From an uncultured Muribaculaceae bacterium (GTDB lineage: Bacteria > Bacteroidota > Bacteroidia > Bacteroidales > Muribaculaceae): a DNA stretch of 26,980 nucleotides. The stretch is from the NCBI GenBank assembly GCA_910584905.1, contig CAJUCQ010000003.1, positions 1 through 26,980 of the forward strand, in the 5' to 3' direction. The translations under genes were made by a program, and so were the position numbers. Of the stretch, positions 7,933 to 16,793 are shown piece after piece; the stretch's first letter is position 1, and each line of letters starts with the position of its first letter. Below the pieces are notes generated by a model. The model was given only the letters and a program-made list of their open reading frames with translations, was not told the origin of the DNA and did no database searches.

Positions 7933-9510
7933 TCATTTTGTGAATCGGCCGGCAACGTCCGTCGCGGCGGCTTTGAGCTTGGCGGCGGCATCGTCCGTAA
8001 GAGGACCCTTTGCGATAACGTCGAGCACATCCTCCTGATGCTTGGCATGCAGAAGTTGAAGCAGTTGCTTCTGGAACTCGGCTACCTTATCCATCGGTAC
8101 ATCCGAAAGAAGCCCGTTCACACCGCAATAGATAATCGCAACCTCGTCCTTGACGTCCCAAGGCTGATACTGAGGCTGGATGAGCAGGCGCTCGTTCTTG
8201 CGGCCCTTGTCAATGACACGTGCCGTCACAGGGTCAATGTCACCGCCGAACTTCGTAAACGACTCAAGCTCGCGGAACTGTGCCTGATCGATCTTCAGCG
8301 TGCCGGCAACCTTCTTCATTGCCTTAATCTGAGCGTTACCGCCCACACGGCTCACCGAGATGCCGACGTTGATGGCCGGACGGACACCGCTGTTGAACAG
8401 CGACGTTTCAAGGAATATCTGTCCGTCGGTAATCGAAATTACATTCGTCGGGATATATGCCGACACGTCGCCGGCCTGAGTCTCGATTATGGGAAGCGCC
8501 GTAAGCGACCCGCCGCCCTTGACGATGGGCTTGAGAGCCGCAGGCAGGTCGTTCATCTGCGATGCAACCTCCTGATTGTCGATAATCTTGGCCGCACGTT
8601 CAAGCAGGCGCGAATGCAGATAGAAAATATCGCCCGGATATGCCTCGCGGCCCGAAGGACGCTTGAGAATAAGCGAAATTTCACGATATGCAACAGCCTG
8701 CTTCGACAAATCGTCATAGACTATAAGCGCGTCGCGGCCCGAATCGCGGAAATACTCGCCGATGGCAACACCCGCGAAAGGAGCATAGTAGCGCATGGCG
8801 GCCGAGTCGGAAGCCGTGGCGGCAACTACCACCGTGTAGTCGAGCGCACCGTACTTGCGGAGCGTCTCCACCGTGGCGGCAACGCTCGATGCCTTCTGAC
8901 CGATGGCAACATAAATACAATAAACCGGCTTCTCGGCATCGAATTCCTTGCGCTGGTTGATTATCGTGTCGATAGCGATGGCTGTCTTGCCGATCTGACG
9001 GTCGCCGATGATAAGCTCGCGCTGACCGCGACCGATGGGCACCATCGAGTCGATGGCCTTGATACCCGTCTGAAGCGGCTGATTCACCGGCTGACGATAA
9101 ATCACACCCGGAGCCTTGCGCTCAAGAGGAAGACGCACCGTCTCTCCCGCAATAGGCCCGCGGCCGTCGACCGGCTGACCGAGAATATTGATGACGCGGC
9201 CCAGCAAGCCTTCGCCAACGGGGATAGACGCGATTTGGCCTGTGCGGCGCACGGTCATGTTCTCCGTCACCTTATTGACGTTGTCGAGAAGGATGACGCC
9301 GACGTTGCTTTCCTCGAGGTTCATGGCGACGCCGGTGACGCCGTTCTCGAACTCCACGAGTTCATTCGCGCTGACGTTGTCGAGCCCGTAGACGTGGGCC
9401 ACACCGTCGCCGACATCAAGCACGGAGCCCACTTCCTCAAAAGCGACGTGGCTGTTGATGCTCTGGAGCTGCTGCTTTAATACTTCGGAGATCTCGCTGG
9501 GATTGATCAT
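7933..9510 (-). CDS. atpA: ATP synthase F1 subunit alpha
   Basis: A 525-residue non-catalytic nucleotide-binding subunit of F1. The Walker A motif GDRQIGKT spans residues 169-176, preceded by the typical IDSMVPIGRGQRELIIGD segment. The N-terminal beta-barrel contains EVGSVLDVGDGVAHVYGL, and the central part contains VSRVGGNAQIKAMKKVAG, the alpha-specific signature ending in the arginine-finger region. The length matches the family (500-530). It lies 28 bases after atpH and 30 bases before atpG. The start at 9510 gives the expected INPSEISEVLKQQL N-terminal helix that binds the delta subunit. Confidence 0.98.
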   Translation of the reverse strand: MINPSEISEVLKQQLQSINSHVAFEEVGSVLDVGDGVAHVYGLDNVSANELVEFENGVTGVAMNLEESNVGVILLDNVNKVTENMTVRRTGQIASIPVGEGLLGRVINILGQPVDGRGPIAGETVRLPLERKAPGVIYRQPVNQPLQTGIKAIDSMVPIGRGQRELIIGDRQIGKTAIAIDTIINQRKEFDAEKPVYCIYVAIGQKASSVAATVETLRKYGALDYTVVVAATASDSAAMRYYAPFAGVAIGEYFRDSGRDALIVYDDLSKQAVAYREISLILKRPSGREAYPGDIFYLHSRLLERAAKIIDNQEVASQMNDLPAALKPIVKGGGSLTALPIIETQAGDVSAYIPTNVISITDGQIFLETSLFNSGVRPAINVGISVSRVGGNAQIKAMKKVAGTLKIDQAQFRELESFTKFGGDIDPVTARVIDKGRKNERLLIQPQYQPWDVKDEVAIIYCGVNGLLSDVPMDKVAEFQKQLLQLLHAKHQEDVLDVIAKGPLTDDAAAKLKAAATDVAGRFTK

Positions 9511-9538
9511 TGTGTTAAAAAGCTGTTAGGGGGGGAAT

Positions 9539-10093
9539 TTACTTTAGGAGATTGAGGCGGAGTCGCTCGAGTTCATTCTTCACCGATGCGTCCAGACGCT
9601 CGTTATTGATATTGATGACAAATCCGCCGATGAGCGTGGGATCGACCTTCTCGACAAGCTCGATTGTGCCGCCGGCAGGCATCTTGCGCCCGATGACAGC
9701 CCGCAGGCGCGCACGCGCCTCCGAACTCAGCGGAGCGGCGCTGTCAACTTCCACACGCACGATGTCATGCGCGCGACGGTAGAGGTCGATATAAGCAACC
9801 GTCATTTCGCGCATAAGGTCGATACGCCGGTTGCTCACAAGAAGCTTCACGAAGTCCGTGAACGTGGCCGCATCCTTGTCGTCTGCCTTTACGCCCGCGG
9901 CAGTCTCGAGAAGCCGCGCCTTGGCGTCAAAGCCGACGAAGGGATTCGCCACGGCTTTGCCAAGCTCCGGCTCGGCCTCGAAGGCCGAATGCAACGCAAC
10001 CATCTGACCGTAAAGCGCGGCGGAAACTCCGCGCTCTTCTGCCGTCTCAAGCAGCGCCTTGGCGTAACGGCGGGGGATTAAGCCTTGATCCAT
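9539..10093 (-). CDS. atpH: ATP synthase F1 subunit delta
   Basis: A 184-residue subunit (OSCP homologue) that links the peripheral stalk b subunits to the top of alpha3beta3. The N-terminal part with RRYAKALLETAEERGVSAAL is the diagnostic delta/OSCP helix bundle, and the C-terminal segment KVDPTLIGGFVININNERLD is the conserved end motif. The length is normal (175-190). It lies between atpF (11-base gap) and atpA (28-base gap), the standard F-H-A order. Confidence 0.96.
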   Translation of the reverse strand: MDQGLIPRRYAKALLETAEERGVSAALYGQMVALHSAFEAEPELGKAVANPFVGFDAKARLLETAAGVKADDKDAATFTDFVKLLVSNRRIDLMREMTVAYIDLYRRAHDIVRVEVDSAAPLSSEARARLRAVIGRKMPAGGTIELVEKVDPTLIGGFVININNERLDASVKNELERLRLNLLK

Positions 10094-10104
10094 ATTCGCT
10101 TAGC

Positions 10105-10602
10105 TCAGTTTTTATGTTCGATTTCAGTAAGAAGCGTATCCACGAGCTTTGCCTGCTCCTTAGAGTCGGCCATACGGCCGCGGACAACCTTGTCTGCAAT
10201 CTGAAGAGCGAAATCGCTCACCTGATTGCGGAACTGCTCTTCTGCCTGCTTCTGCTGCTGGGCAATCTGAACCTTAGCGGCATCCATGACCTTCTGAGCC
10301 TCGCTCTGCGCGGCCACACGAGCCTCCTCGATGATTTGTGTCTTCATCTTGTCGGCCTCACGGAGGATTTCAGCCTCGCGGTGACGCGCTTCTTCAATAT
10401 ATGTCTGAGCCTGACGGTTGGCATTGTCAAGCTGCTCCTTCGCGCTCTGCGCGTATTCCACGCCCTTGTCGATAAGGTCGGCGCGGGCGTCGACGGATTT
10501 CAGGATGACCGGCCACGCAAACTTCCACAGGACGAGGAAGAGTACGCCGAAGGCCACGAACATCCAGAATATCAAGCCAAAATCAGGCGTGAAAAGTTCC
10601 AT
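10105..10602 (-). CDS. atpF: ATP synthase F0 subunit b
   Basis: A 165-residue peripheral-stalk subunit. One N-terminal membrane helix (about residues 8-30, FGLIFWMFVAFGVLFLVLWK) is followed by a long charged, Ala/Glu/Gln/Lys-rich helix (about 40-160), the dimeric right-handed coiled coil typical of b subunits. The length equals the family norm (155-170). It lies 67 bases after atpE and 11 bases before atpH. There is no second b or b' gene, so the stalk is probably a homodimer. Confidence 0.96.
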   Translation of the reverse strand: MELFTPDFGLIFWMFVAFGVLFLVLWKFAWPVILKSVDARADLIDKGVEYAQSAKEQLDNANRQAQTYIEEARHREAEILREADKMKTQIIEEARVAAQSEAQKVMDAAKVQIAQQQKQAEEQFRNQVSDFALQIADKVVRGRMADSKEQAKLVDTLLTEIEHKN

Positions 10603-10669
10603 TCTTTACTGTTGGGGGTTAATTGTAGGGGTAATTCCGGAGAGGAGAGACACGCGTATGACGCCCCGC

Positions 10670-10909
10670 TTATACGAAGAGTGCAAGTACGCAGACGATT
10701 ACGGCGAAGAGGGCAACACCTTCAACAAGAGCCGCAATCACAATCATGCTACTGCGGATGTCACCGGCAGCTTCAGGCTGACGGGCGATGGCTTCCATGG
10801 CGGCGGCGCCAATCTTACCGATACCGATACCTGCACCAATTGCTGCGATGGCTGCGCCGAGAGCTGCGCCGAATGCCGTAAGAGAAAGTTCTGCTAAAAG
10901 ACCTAACAT
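10670..10909 (-). CDS. atpE: ATP synthase F0 subunit c
   Basis: A 79-residue two-helix hairpin that forms the rotating ring. Helix 1 has the glycine-rich GAGIGIG packing motif (residues 25-31), the polar loop is ARQPEAAGDI (42-51), and the ion-binding carboxylate is E63 in ALVEGVALFAVIV. The positions that make up a sodium site in Ilyobacter (Gln32 and the Ser after the Glu) are isoleucine and glycine here, so the ring is most likely proton-specific (inference by alignment from memory). The gene lies 55 bases after atpB and 67 bases before atpF. Confidence 0.97.
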   Translation of the reverse strand: MLGLLAELSLTAFGAALGAAIAAIGAGIGIGKIGAAAMEAIARQPEAAGDIRSSMIVIAALVEGVALFAVIVCVLALFV

Positions 10910-10964
10910 AATTTTCGAGTTTTTAAGTTGGGGGTTATTTTGTTTTATTGATTATTCGTTTGTT

Positions 10965-12086
10965 TTATACAAGAGCATCCTTGATGCGCTCGGCGATTTC
11001 CTTGCCTTCGCCCTCGCCCTTCTTATGCTCCTCATGGTGCTCCTCCTGCGCGAGAGATATGAATATCGTCGAAAGCATCGTGAACACATAAGCCTGAATG
11101 AAGCTCACAAGCACGTCAATCAAGAGCATGAATATCGAGAACCCTACGGACACAACCGTCGTCGCGCCGCCAGCCGCAGGACTGAATGCCGAGAATATAA
11201 ATATCAGAAGCGTAAGCACAAGCACAATCATGTGGCCGCCCATGATATTGGCGAACAGACGCACCGTGAGTGCCGCCGGCTTCGTGAACATGCCGAAAAT
11301 CTCAATCGCCGGCATAATCGGAAGCGGAAACTTGAGCCACAGAGGCACATCGGGCCAGAATATTTCCTTCCAGTAATGCTTGTTGGCGAAGATATTCGTC
11401 ACAAGGAACGTAAGCACCGAAAGGACAAGCGTCACCGCGATATTGCCCGTAAGATTCGCACCGCCGGGGAAAACCACGATAAGCCCGAGAAGGTTCATCG
11501 CAAGGATAAAGAAGAACACCGTCATCAGATAAGGCGCGAACTTGGGGGCCTTCGGACCGAGGATAGCCTTAACAACGCCGTCGTAGATGAACGTCACGCA
11601 TACCTCTACGCCGCCGAGGCCCTTGCGCGGAGCCTTGAACGGATGTCGGCGCAGAAACGCCGCAAGCCAAAGCATCAGCCCGGCGACAAGAACCACCGAT
11701 ATCCAAAGCGCACATACATTCTTCGTAATCGAAAAATCAAGCGGACGCACTTCCTTGCCGTCGACAATCTCGACAACCTTGCCCTTATGGGGCGAATCCG
11801 CCCCGGCAAGCTTGAACTCGACGCCGCCGTCAGTATAAGCCTCGCCACCCGTGATGTGCGACGACGAGAAGCAGTGCAACCCGTCATGAGCATAGACTAT
11901 CACAGGCAGGGGGATACGATGGTGATGGTCAAAAGGCACTTCCCAGCCATAAGCGTCGCCAAGGTGCTCGAATATGATTTCCTTGGGATCAATCTTGGCG
12001 TCGCCGTCGCTGTGTCCGGCAGCTGCGGCCTGCGACGGCGAGAACATCGCCGCAAACGCCATCATGAGAATTATCAGATACTTCAT
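10965..12086 (-). CDS. atpB: ATP synthase F0 subunit a, with N-terminal extension
   Basis: A 373-residue stator subunit that carries the half-channels for protons. The critical arginine is R276 in ALTVRLFANIMGGH, and the last helices are as expected. The frame is open upstream to 12194, but that would overlap atpC almost entirely on the same strand; ATG at 12086 leaves a 16-base gap and yields a signal-peptide-like start (MKYLIILMMAFAAMFSPSQA), so I chose it. Residues 24-120 are a hydrophilic extension that E. coli subunit a lacks; such extended a subunits are usual in Bacteroidetes. The C-terminus is His/Glu/Lys-rich (EEHHEEHKKGEGEGKE). No atpI-like gene lies between atpC and atpB. Confidence 0.95.
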   Translation of the reverse strand: MKYLIILMMAFAAMFSPSQAAAAGHSDGDAKIDPKEIIFEHLGDAYGWEVPFDHHHRIPLPVIVYAHDGLHCFSSSHITGGEAYTDGGVEFKLAGADSPHKGKVVEIVDGKEVRPLDFSITKNVCALWISVVLVAGLMLWLAAFLRRHPFKAPRKGLGGVEVCVTFIYDGVVKAILGPKAPKFAPYLMTVFFFILAMNLLGLIVVFPGGANLTGNIAVTLVLSVLTFLVTNIFANKHYWKEIFWPDVPLWLKFPLPIMPAIEIFGMFTKPAALTVRLFANIMGGHMIVLVLTLLIFIFSAFSPAAGGATTVVSVGFSIFMLLIDVLVSFIQAYVFTMLSTIFISLAQEEHHEEHKKGEGEGKEIAERIKDALV

Positions 12087-12102
12087 CTTTAGGCCGGTCT
12101 TA

Positions 12103-12339
12103 TCAGTATATACAAACAGAAACAACGTTGGAATCGACGTCGACAAGGCCGCCGGAAATCTCCGCGCTGTGCTCCTCGCCGGAGGCCGCGACATAGCGCA
12201 CGGTCCCGGGCGTGAGAGTCGAAATCAGCGCCGCATGGTTGCGAAGCACCTGAAACTCGCCCAGCGAGCCCGGAAGCGTCACCGAGGTGACCTCTCCGTC
12301 GAAAATCACGGCTTCCGCCGATATCAGTTTTAACGTCAT
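12103..12339 (-). CDS. atpC: ATP synthase F1 subunit epsilon, short form
   Basis: A 78-residue protein consisting only of the epsilon N-terminal beta-sandwich. It starts TLKLISAEAVIFDGEVTSVT and contains the LPGSLGEFQVLRNHAALIST motif. The two-helix C-terminal domain that inhibits ATP hydrolysis in E. coli epsilon (about 139 residues) is absent; there is no frame break that would explain this, and Bacteroidetes epsilon proteins are known to be short. It lies 64 bases after atpD and 16 bases before atpB. The normal function is coupling of the gamma shaft to the c-ring. Confidence 0.94.
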   Translation of the reverse strand: MTLKLISAEAVIFDGEVTSVTLPGSLGEFQVLRNHAALISTLTPGTVRYVAASGEEHSAEISGGLVDVDSNVVSVCIY

Positions 12340-12403
12340 TACGATTGTCTGCTGAATTGTTCTTATTTCTTTTCAATCCGCCTGAGCGGCGCGAGGTCAG
12401 GCT

Positions 12404-13906
12404 TTATTTCACCTCGGCGAGAAGCTTCTTGCCCTTCTCAATGGCCTCGTCGATTGTGCCCACGTTCAGGAAGGCCTGCTCGGGGTATTCGTCCATATCG
12501 CCGTTAAGAATCATCTTGAAGCCGCGGATAGTCTCGCTGAGAGGCACCATCACGCCCGGAAGACCCGTAAACTGCTCGGCTACATGGAAGGGCTGCGAAA
12601 GGAAGCGCTGGGCGCGGCGCGCACGCGACACCACAAGCTTGTCCGCATCCGAAAGCTCGTCGACACCGAGAATGGCGATGATGTCCTGAAGCTCGTTATA
12701 TTTCTGCAGAAGCTGCTTCACAGCCTGAGCCGTGTTGTAGTGGTCCTCGCCGATGATGTTCGGGTCAAGGATTCGGGATGTGGACTCCAGCGGGTCAACA
12801 GCCGGGTAGATACCAAGCTCGGCAATCTTACGCGACAACACGGTCGTCGCATCAAGGAAGCTGAAGGTCGTGGCCGGAGCCGGGTCCGTAAGGTCATCCG
12901 CAGGAACGTAGATGGCCTGTACCGAAGTAATCGAACCGTTCTTCGTCGAGGTGATGCGCTCCTGAAGAGCACCCATCTCGGAAGCAAGAGTCGGCTGATA
13001 GCCCACGGCCGAAGGCATACGCCCGAGAAGAGCCGAAACCTCCGAACCGGCCTGCGTGAAACGGAAAATATTGTCGATAAAGAGAAGCACGTCCTTGCCG
13101 CCGGCGCCTTGGTCGCGGAACTGTTCGGCAACCGTAAGGCCCGAGAGGGCAACACGGAGACGCGCGCCCGGGGGCTCGTTCATCTGACCGAACACGAGCG
13201 TGGTCTGCGACTCCTTGAGTTTGTCGACGTCAACGTCGTGCAGATTCCATTCTCCCTTTTCCATGCCTTCCTGAAACTTCTCGCCGTATTTCATTACGCC
13301 GCTCTCAATCATCTCGCGCAGAAGGTCATTGCCCTCGCGGGTACGCTCGCCCACACCGGTGAACACCGAGAAGCCGTCGTGGCCCTTTGCGATATTGTTG
13401 ATAAGCTCCATGATAAGCACGGTCTTGCCCACACCGGCACCGCCAAAGAGACCGATTTTGCCGCCCTTGCTGTAAGGTTCAAGGAGGTCGATTACCTTAA
13501 TACCGGTGGAGAGAATCTCCGTGCCGATCGTAAGGTCCTCAAACTCCGGAGCCGGCTGATGTATCGAACGCAGATTGTCGCGGTTAAGAGCCGGAAGCTT
13601 GTCGATGGCGTCGCCGATGACATTGAGCAGACGACCCTTCACCTGCTCGCCCGTAGGCACCGAGATGGGGCGTTCGAGATTGTCAACGCAGAGGCCGCGG
13701 CGAAGGCCGTCGGTGCTCTCCATGGCAACACAGCGCACGGTGTTCTCGCCGATATGCTGCTCTACTTCCAGTATCAGCTGGGTGCCGTCTTCACGGTCAA
13801 TCTTCAGTGCCGTATAAATCGGGGGCACCGTGGTGCCGTCTCCTTCAAAAATGACGTCGACTACAGGGCCGATTACTTGGGCTATTTTGCCGAATTTCTC
13901 GCTCAT
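12404..13906 (-). CDS. atpD: ATP synthase F1 subunit beta
   Basis: A 500-residue catalytic subunit. The Walker A motif GGAGVGKT spans 155-162, the catalytic glutamate is E187 in GERTREG, and ALLGRMPSAVGYQPTLASEM is the diagnostic beta signature. The DELSDADK segment in the C-terminal domain corresponds to the DELSEED loop that contacts gamma. The length is slightly above the usual 460-480, mainly through an insertion around residues 208-235 (KFQEGMEKGEWNLHDVDVDK). It is the first gene of the atp block, 63 bases behind nuoH; the gap contains no TAnnTTTG box, so read-through from nuoH is likely. Confidence 0.98.
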   Translation of the reverse strand: MSEKFGKIAQVIGPVVDVIFEGDGTTVPPIYTALKIDREDGTQLILEVEQHIGENTVRCVAMESTDGLRRGLCVDNLERPISVPTGEQVKGRLLNVIGDAIDKLPALNRDNLRSIHQPAPEFEDLTIGTEILSTGIKVIDLLEPYSKGGKIGLFGGAGVGKTVLIMELINNIAKGHDGFSVFTGVGERTREGNDLLREMIESGVMKYGEKFQEGMEKGEWNLHDVDVDKLKESQTTLVFGQMNEPPGARLRVALSGLTVAEQFRDQGAGGKDVLLFIDNIFRFTQAGSEVSALLGRMPSAVGYQPTLASEMGALQERITSTKNGSITSVQAIYVPADDLTDPAPATTFSFLDATTVLSRKIAELGIYPAVDPLESTSRILDPNIIGEDHYNTAQAVKQLLQKYNELQDIIAILGVDELSDADKLVVSRARRAQRFLSQPFHVAEQFTGLPGVMVPLSETIRGFKMILNGDMDEYPEQAFLNVGTIDEAIEKGKKLLAEVK

Positions 13907-13969
13907 TACTGCTGAGGGGGGTTATCGTAGGGAAAAGGGATGATTATTCTTTCTTATTTCCGGCCGGTA

Positions 13970-15046
13970 TCAGAAATGCCAACCGAAGGTTATAACAAGC
14001 ACCATAAGCACGAGGTTCACAAGGCTGATGGGCATGAGATACTTCCATTCAAGGGTAAGCATCTGGTCGATGCGCAGACGCGGGAAGGTCCACTTGAACC
14101 AGATGATGATGAAGCTGAGGAAGATGGCCTTGCCGACAAACCACACTACGGAGGGAATGAAGTCCATAACATGATTGAAAGCCTCCCATCCGGGGATGTG
14201 GAGCGGCATCCAGCCGCCGAGGAAAAGGAGCGATGCAACACCCGAGACAATGAACAGGTTGAGATACTCGGCAAGATAGAAGAAGCCGAAGTGCATGCCC
14301 GAATACTCGGTGTGATAACCGGCCGTAAGCTCCGACTCGGCCTCCGGGAGGTCGAACGGGCCGCGGTTAGTCTCCGCAGTGCCTGCAATCATATAGATGA
14401 TGAAGGCAATCAACGCCGGAAGATGACCCTTGAAGATAAACCAAAGGTCGCTCTGCTCCTGAACGATGCCGGTCACGCTCATCGTGCCCGAGAGGCATAC
14501 CATCGTGATTACGGTCAGTCCGATAGAGATTTCATAGCTCACCATCTGAGCGCCCGAACGGAGCGAACCGATAAGGGTGAACTTGTTGTTCGACGACCAA
14601 CCGGCAAGAAGGATACCCAGAACGCCGATACTCGACACAGCGATAAGGAAGAAGATGCCGATATTGAAGTCAATCACCTGCAGGCCGTTGCCCCACGGAA
14701 GCACCGCAAAGGCGAGCATCGAGGCGATAATCACGAGATAAGGCGCGAGGGCGAACAGGAAGCGGTCGACGTGGTCGAGGCGGATAAGCTCCTTGATGAG
14801 CATCTTGAACATATCCGCGAAGCTCTGGAGGAGACCCCACGGGCCTACGCGGTTCGGGCCGAGTCGACACTGGAATGCGGCGCACAGCTTGCGCTCGTAG
14901 TAGATATAGAAGAGGGCCAGCAAGGCATATACCAGCAGGAGTCCCACTCCGACGAACAGACATTCCACCGTCACGGCCGCCCACTCCGGAAGGAACGACA
15001 GCAGCGTAGTGTGAATCCAGTTGGTGATGAAAGATAAATCTTGCAT
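13970..15046 (-). CDS. nuoH: NADH-quinone oxidoreductase subunit H
   Basis: A 358-residue membrane subunit at the joint of the hydrophilic and membrane arms, forming the quinone chamber together with B and D. The family signatures GPNRVGPWGLLQSFADMFK and PFDLPEAESELTAGYHTEYS are present, the latter in the charged loop facing the quinone site. Around eight hydrophobic segments are visible. The length is normal (320-360). It follows nuoCD after 51 bases, and the next gene downstream is atpD rather than nuoI, which is the unusual junction of this operon. Confidence 0.97.
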   Translation of the reverse strand: MQDLSFITNWIHTTLLSFLPEWAAVTVECLFVGVGLLLVYALLALFYIYYERKLCAAFQCRLGPNRVGPWGLLQSFADMFKMLIKELIRLDHVDRFLFALAPYLVIIASMLAFAVLPWGNGLQVIDFNIGIFFLIAVSSIGVLGILLAGWSSNNKFTLIGSLRSGAQMVSYEISIGLTVITMVCLSGTMSVTGIVQEQSDLWFIFKGHLPALIAFIIYMIAGTAETNRGPFDLPEAESELTAGYHTEYSGMHFGFFYLAEYLNLFIVSGVASLLFLGGWMPLHIPGWEAFNHVMDFIPSVVWFVGKAIFLSFIIIWFKWTFPRLRIDQMLTLEWKYLMPISLVNLVLMVLVITFGWHF

Positions 15047-15097
15047 GATGCGTATGTTGTGATTCTTTTATTCGTGATAATGTTGGCTCGGCCCGGA

Positions 15098-16726
15098 TCA
15101 GCGGTCCATATCGGGCACAATGTAGTCAAGCGAACCGCCGATGGTGATAAGGTCGGCAATCTTCTGGCCCTGCGTCATGTGGTCCACGGCGGCCGCGAGA
15201 GGCAGACACGGGGGCACAAGCTTCAGGCGATAAGGCTTCGTCGAGCCGTCGCTCTCGAGATATACGCCGAAGACGCCGCGGCAACCTTCGACCATCTCGA
15301 ACCACGACCCCACGGGGAGTTTCAGCACCTTGGGCACCTTCACGCAGTATTCGCCTTCAGGGATGTTGTCGACAAGCTGGGCAAGAATCTTGGCCGATTC
15401 TTCGATTTCGCGGAGACGCACCTTGAAACGCGCCATCGAATCGCCTTCAGTGGCTGTCACCTGCTCGAAGTCAAGCTCGGAGTAGATGCTGTAAGGGTGG
15501 GTCTTGCGGACGTCGCAGGCCCAGTCGGAAGCGCGCCCCGAGGGGCCGGTCACGCCGTAGGCCACGGCATCCTCGCGCGAGATATATCCGACACCTTCCA
15601 TGCGGTTTTTGGCGATGACGTTGCCGGTGAATATCTTGTTGTATTCCTTGATGTTCTTGGGAAGAATCTCGAGGAGAGCCTTGACGTCGGCCTGAAAATC
15701 AGGGGCGATGTCCTGCATCACGCCGCCGATGCACCCGTAGTTGAAGCTCATGCGGGCGCCGCAGGTCTTATCCATGATGTCGAGAATCTGCTCGCGCACA
15801 CGCAGGGTGTAGAAAAGCATCGTCGTCGCACCGAGGTCCATGCAGAATGTGCCCATAAAGAGGCAGTGCGAGGCGATACGCGCCAACTCGTCCATCATCA
15901 CGCGGATAACTTTGGCTCGACGGGAAATCTCGATACCGGCGGCACGCTCGATGACGTTGCAAAGGCAGTGGTGATACTGATGGCCCGAGAAGTAGTCAAG
16001 ACGGTCCATGAAGTGGAGCGTCTGCGGGTAGTTGAGCGTTTCGCAAAGTTTTTCGACGCCGCGATGGATATAGCCCATGTAGACGTCGATTTTTTTGATT
16101 GTCTCGCCGTCGACGGCCGTGCGGAAACGGAGCACGCCGTGCGTGGCGGGGTGCTGCGGACCGATATTCACCACGAAGTCTTCTTTGCGGAAGATTTCGA
16201 CGGTCTTCTTCTCGATTTTGCCGTCGGGGGTTTCGACGTATGTGTCGGTGGTGTCGCTCTGACGCTCGCTTTCGATGGAGACGGGGTTGAGCTCGGGGTT
16301 CATGTCGTAATCCTTGCGCAGAGGGAAGCCTTTCCAGTCAATGCTCAGGAAGAGGCGACGCATATCGGGGTTGCCGATAAACACAATGCCGTAGAAGTCA
16401 TACACTTCGCGCTCATAGATTCCGGCCACGTGCCAGATGTCGGACACGGAATGCAGCATGGGGTTCTCGCGGTCGGTGGTGCGGACCGTCACGGAGCACA
16501 TAGCGTGGTTGGCGGTCGACTCCAGATAATAGATGCAACCGAGCGAGTCGGTCCAGTCCATGCCGACGATGGTCACAAGATAATCCATCGCGAAGTCGGG
16601 GTCGTTGCGCAGGGCGGCTGCAAGCTCGTGCCAGCCGGCGTCGTCGATGCTGATTGCGGGAATATCGCCGTCAGCGACGGTGGCCTGAGGGAAAAGCTTG
16701 GCTATCTTTTCGGTGATAGTTGCCAT
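15098..16726 (-). CDS. nuoCD: NADH-quinone oxidoreductase, fused subunits C and D
   Basis: A 542-residue fusion. Residues 1-140 are NuoC (30-kDa subunit), with the EREVYDFYGI motif at 105-114 and RRLFLSIDWKGFPLRKDY after it. A linker of about 40 charged residues leads to NuoD (49-kDa subunit, related to NiFe hydrogenase large subunits) from NIGPQHPATHG at 187-197 to the end (GGSLDYIVPDMDR). NuoD holds the quinone-binding site next to cluster N2. C-D fusions are known in E. coli and in Bacteroidetes. The linker is continuous and without frame break. It lies 67 bases after nuoB. Confidence 0.97.
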   Translation of the reverse strand: MATITEKIAKLFPQATVADGDIPAISIDDAGWHELAAALRNDPDFAMDYLVTIVGMDWTDSLGCIYYLESTANHAMCSVTVRTTDRENPMLHSVSDIWHVAGIYEREVYDFYGIVFIGNPDMRRLFLSIDWKGFPLRKDYDMNPELNPVSIESERQSDTTDTYVETPDGKIEKKTVEIFRKEDFVVNIGPQHPATHGVLRFRTAVDGETIKKIDVYMGYIHRGVEKLCETLNYPQTLHFMDRLDYFSGHQYHHCLCNVIERAAGIEISRRAKVIRVMMDELARIASHCLFMGTFCMDLGATTMLFYTLRVREQILDIMDKTCGARMSFNYGCIGGVMQDIAPDFQADVKALLEILPKNIKEYNKIFTGNVIAKNRMEGVGYISREDAVAYGVTGPSGRASDWACDVRKTHPYSIYSELDFEQVTATEGDSMARFKVRLREIEESAKILAQLVDNIPEGEYCVKVPKVLKLPVGSWFEMVEGCRGVFGVYLESDGSTKPYRLKLVPPCLPLAAAVDHMTQGQKIADLITIGGSLDYIVPDMDR

Positions 16727-16793
16727 ATTATGTTATGATAGGATAGTAGAAGTTTGTGGAAGGAGTTGGATGATTTGATATTGGCGGGAGACC

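Noticed and set aside
7906..9480. Open frame of 524 codons on the plus strand
   Set aside because: Antisense shadow of atpA, which has complete motifs. The same reasoning removes the plus-strand frame 12584-13915 opposite atpD.
10670..10909. Sodium-type c-ring
   Set aside because: Positions corresponding to the Ilyobacter Gln32 and Ser66 are Ile and Gly here; only the carboxylate E63 is kept.
12087..12194. Upstream extension of atpB to 12194
   Set aside because: It would overlap atpC on the same strand and put an Arg/Pro-rich stretch before a perfect signal-like start at 12086.
12364..12403. Terminator between atpD and atpC
   Set aside because: Only a 4-bp stem without following T run on the minus strand; the spacing fits an internal operon gap.
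15041..16738. Open frame of 565 codons on the plus strand
   Set aside because: It mirrors nuoCD on the other strand, with biased composition (Asp, Val, His, Gly). The nuoCD frame has all family motifs.
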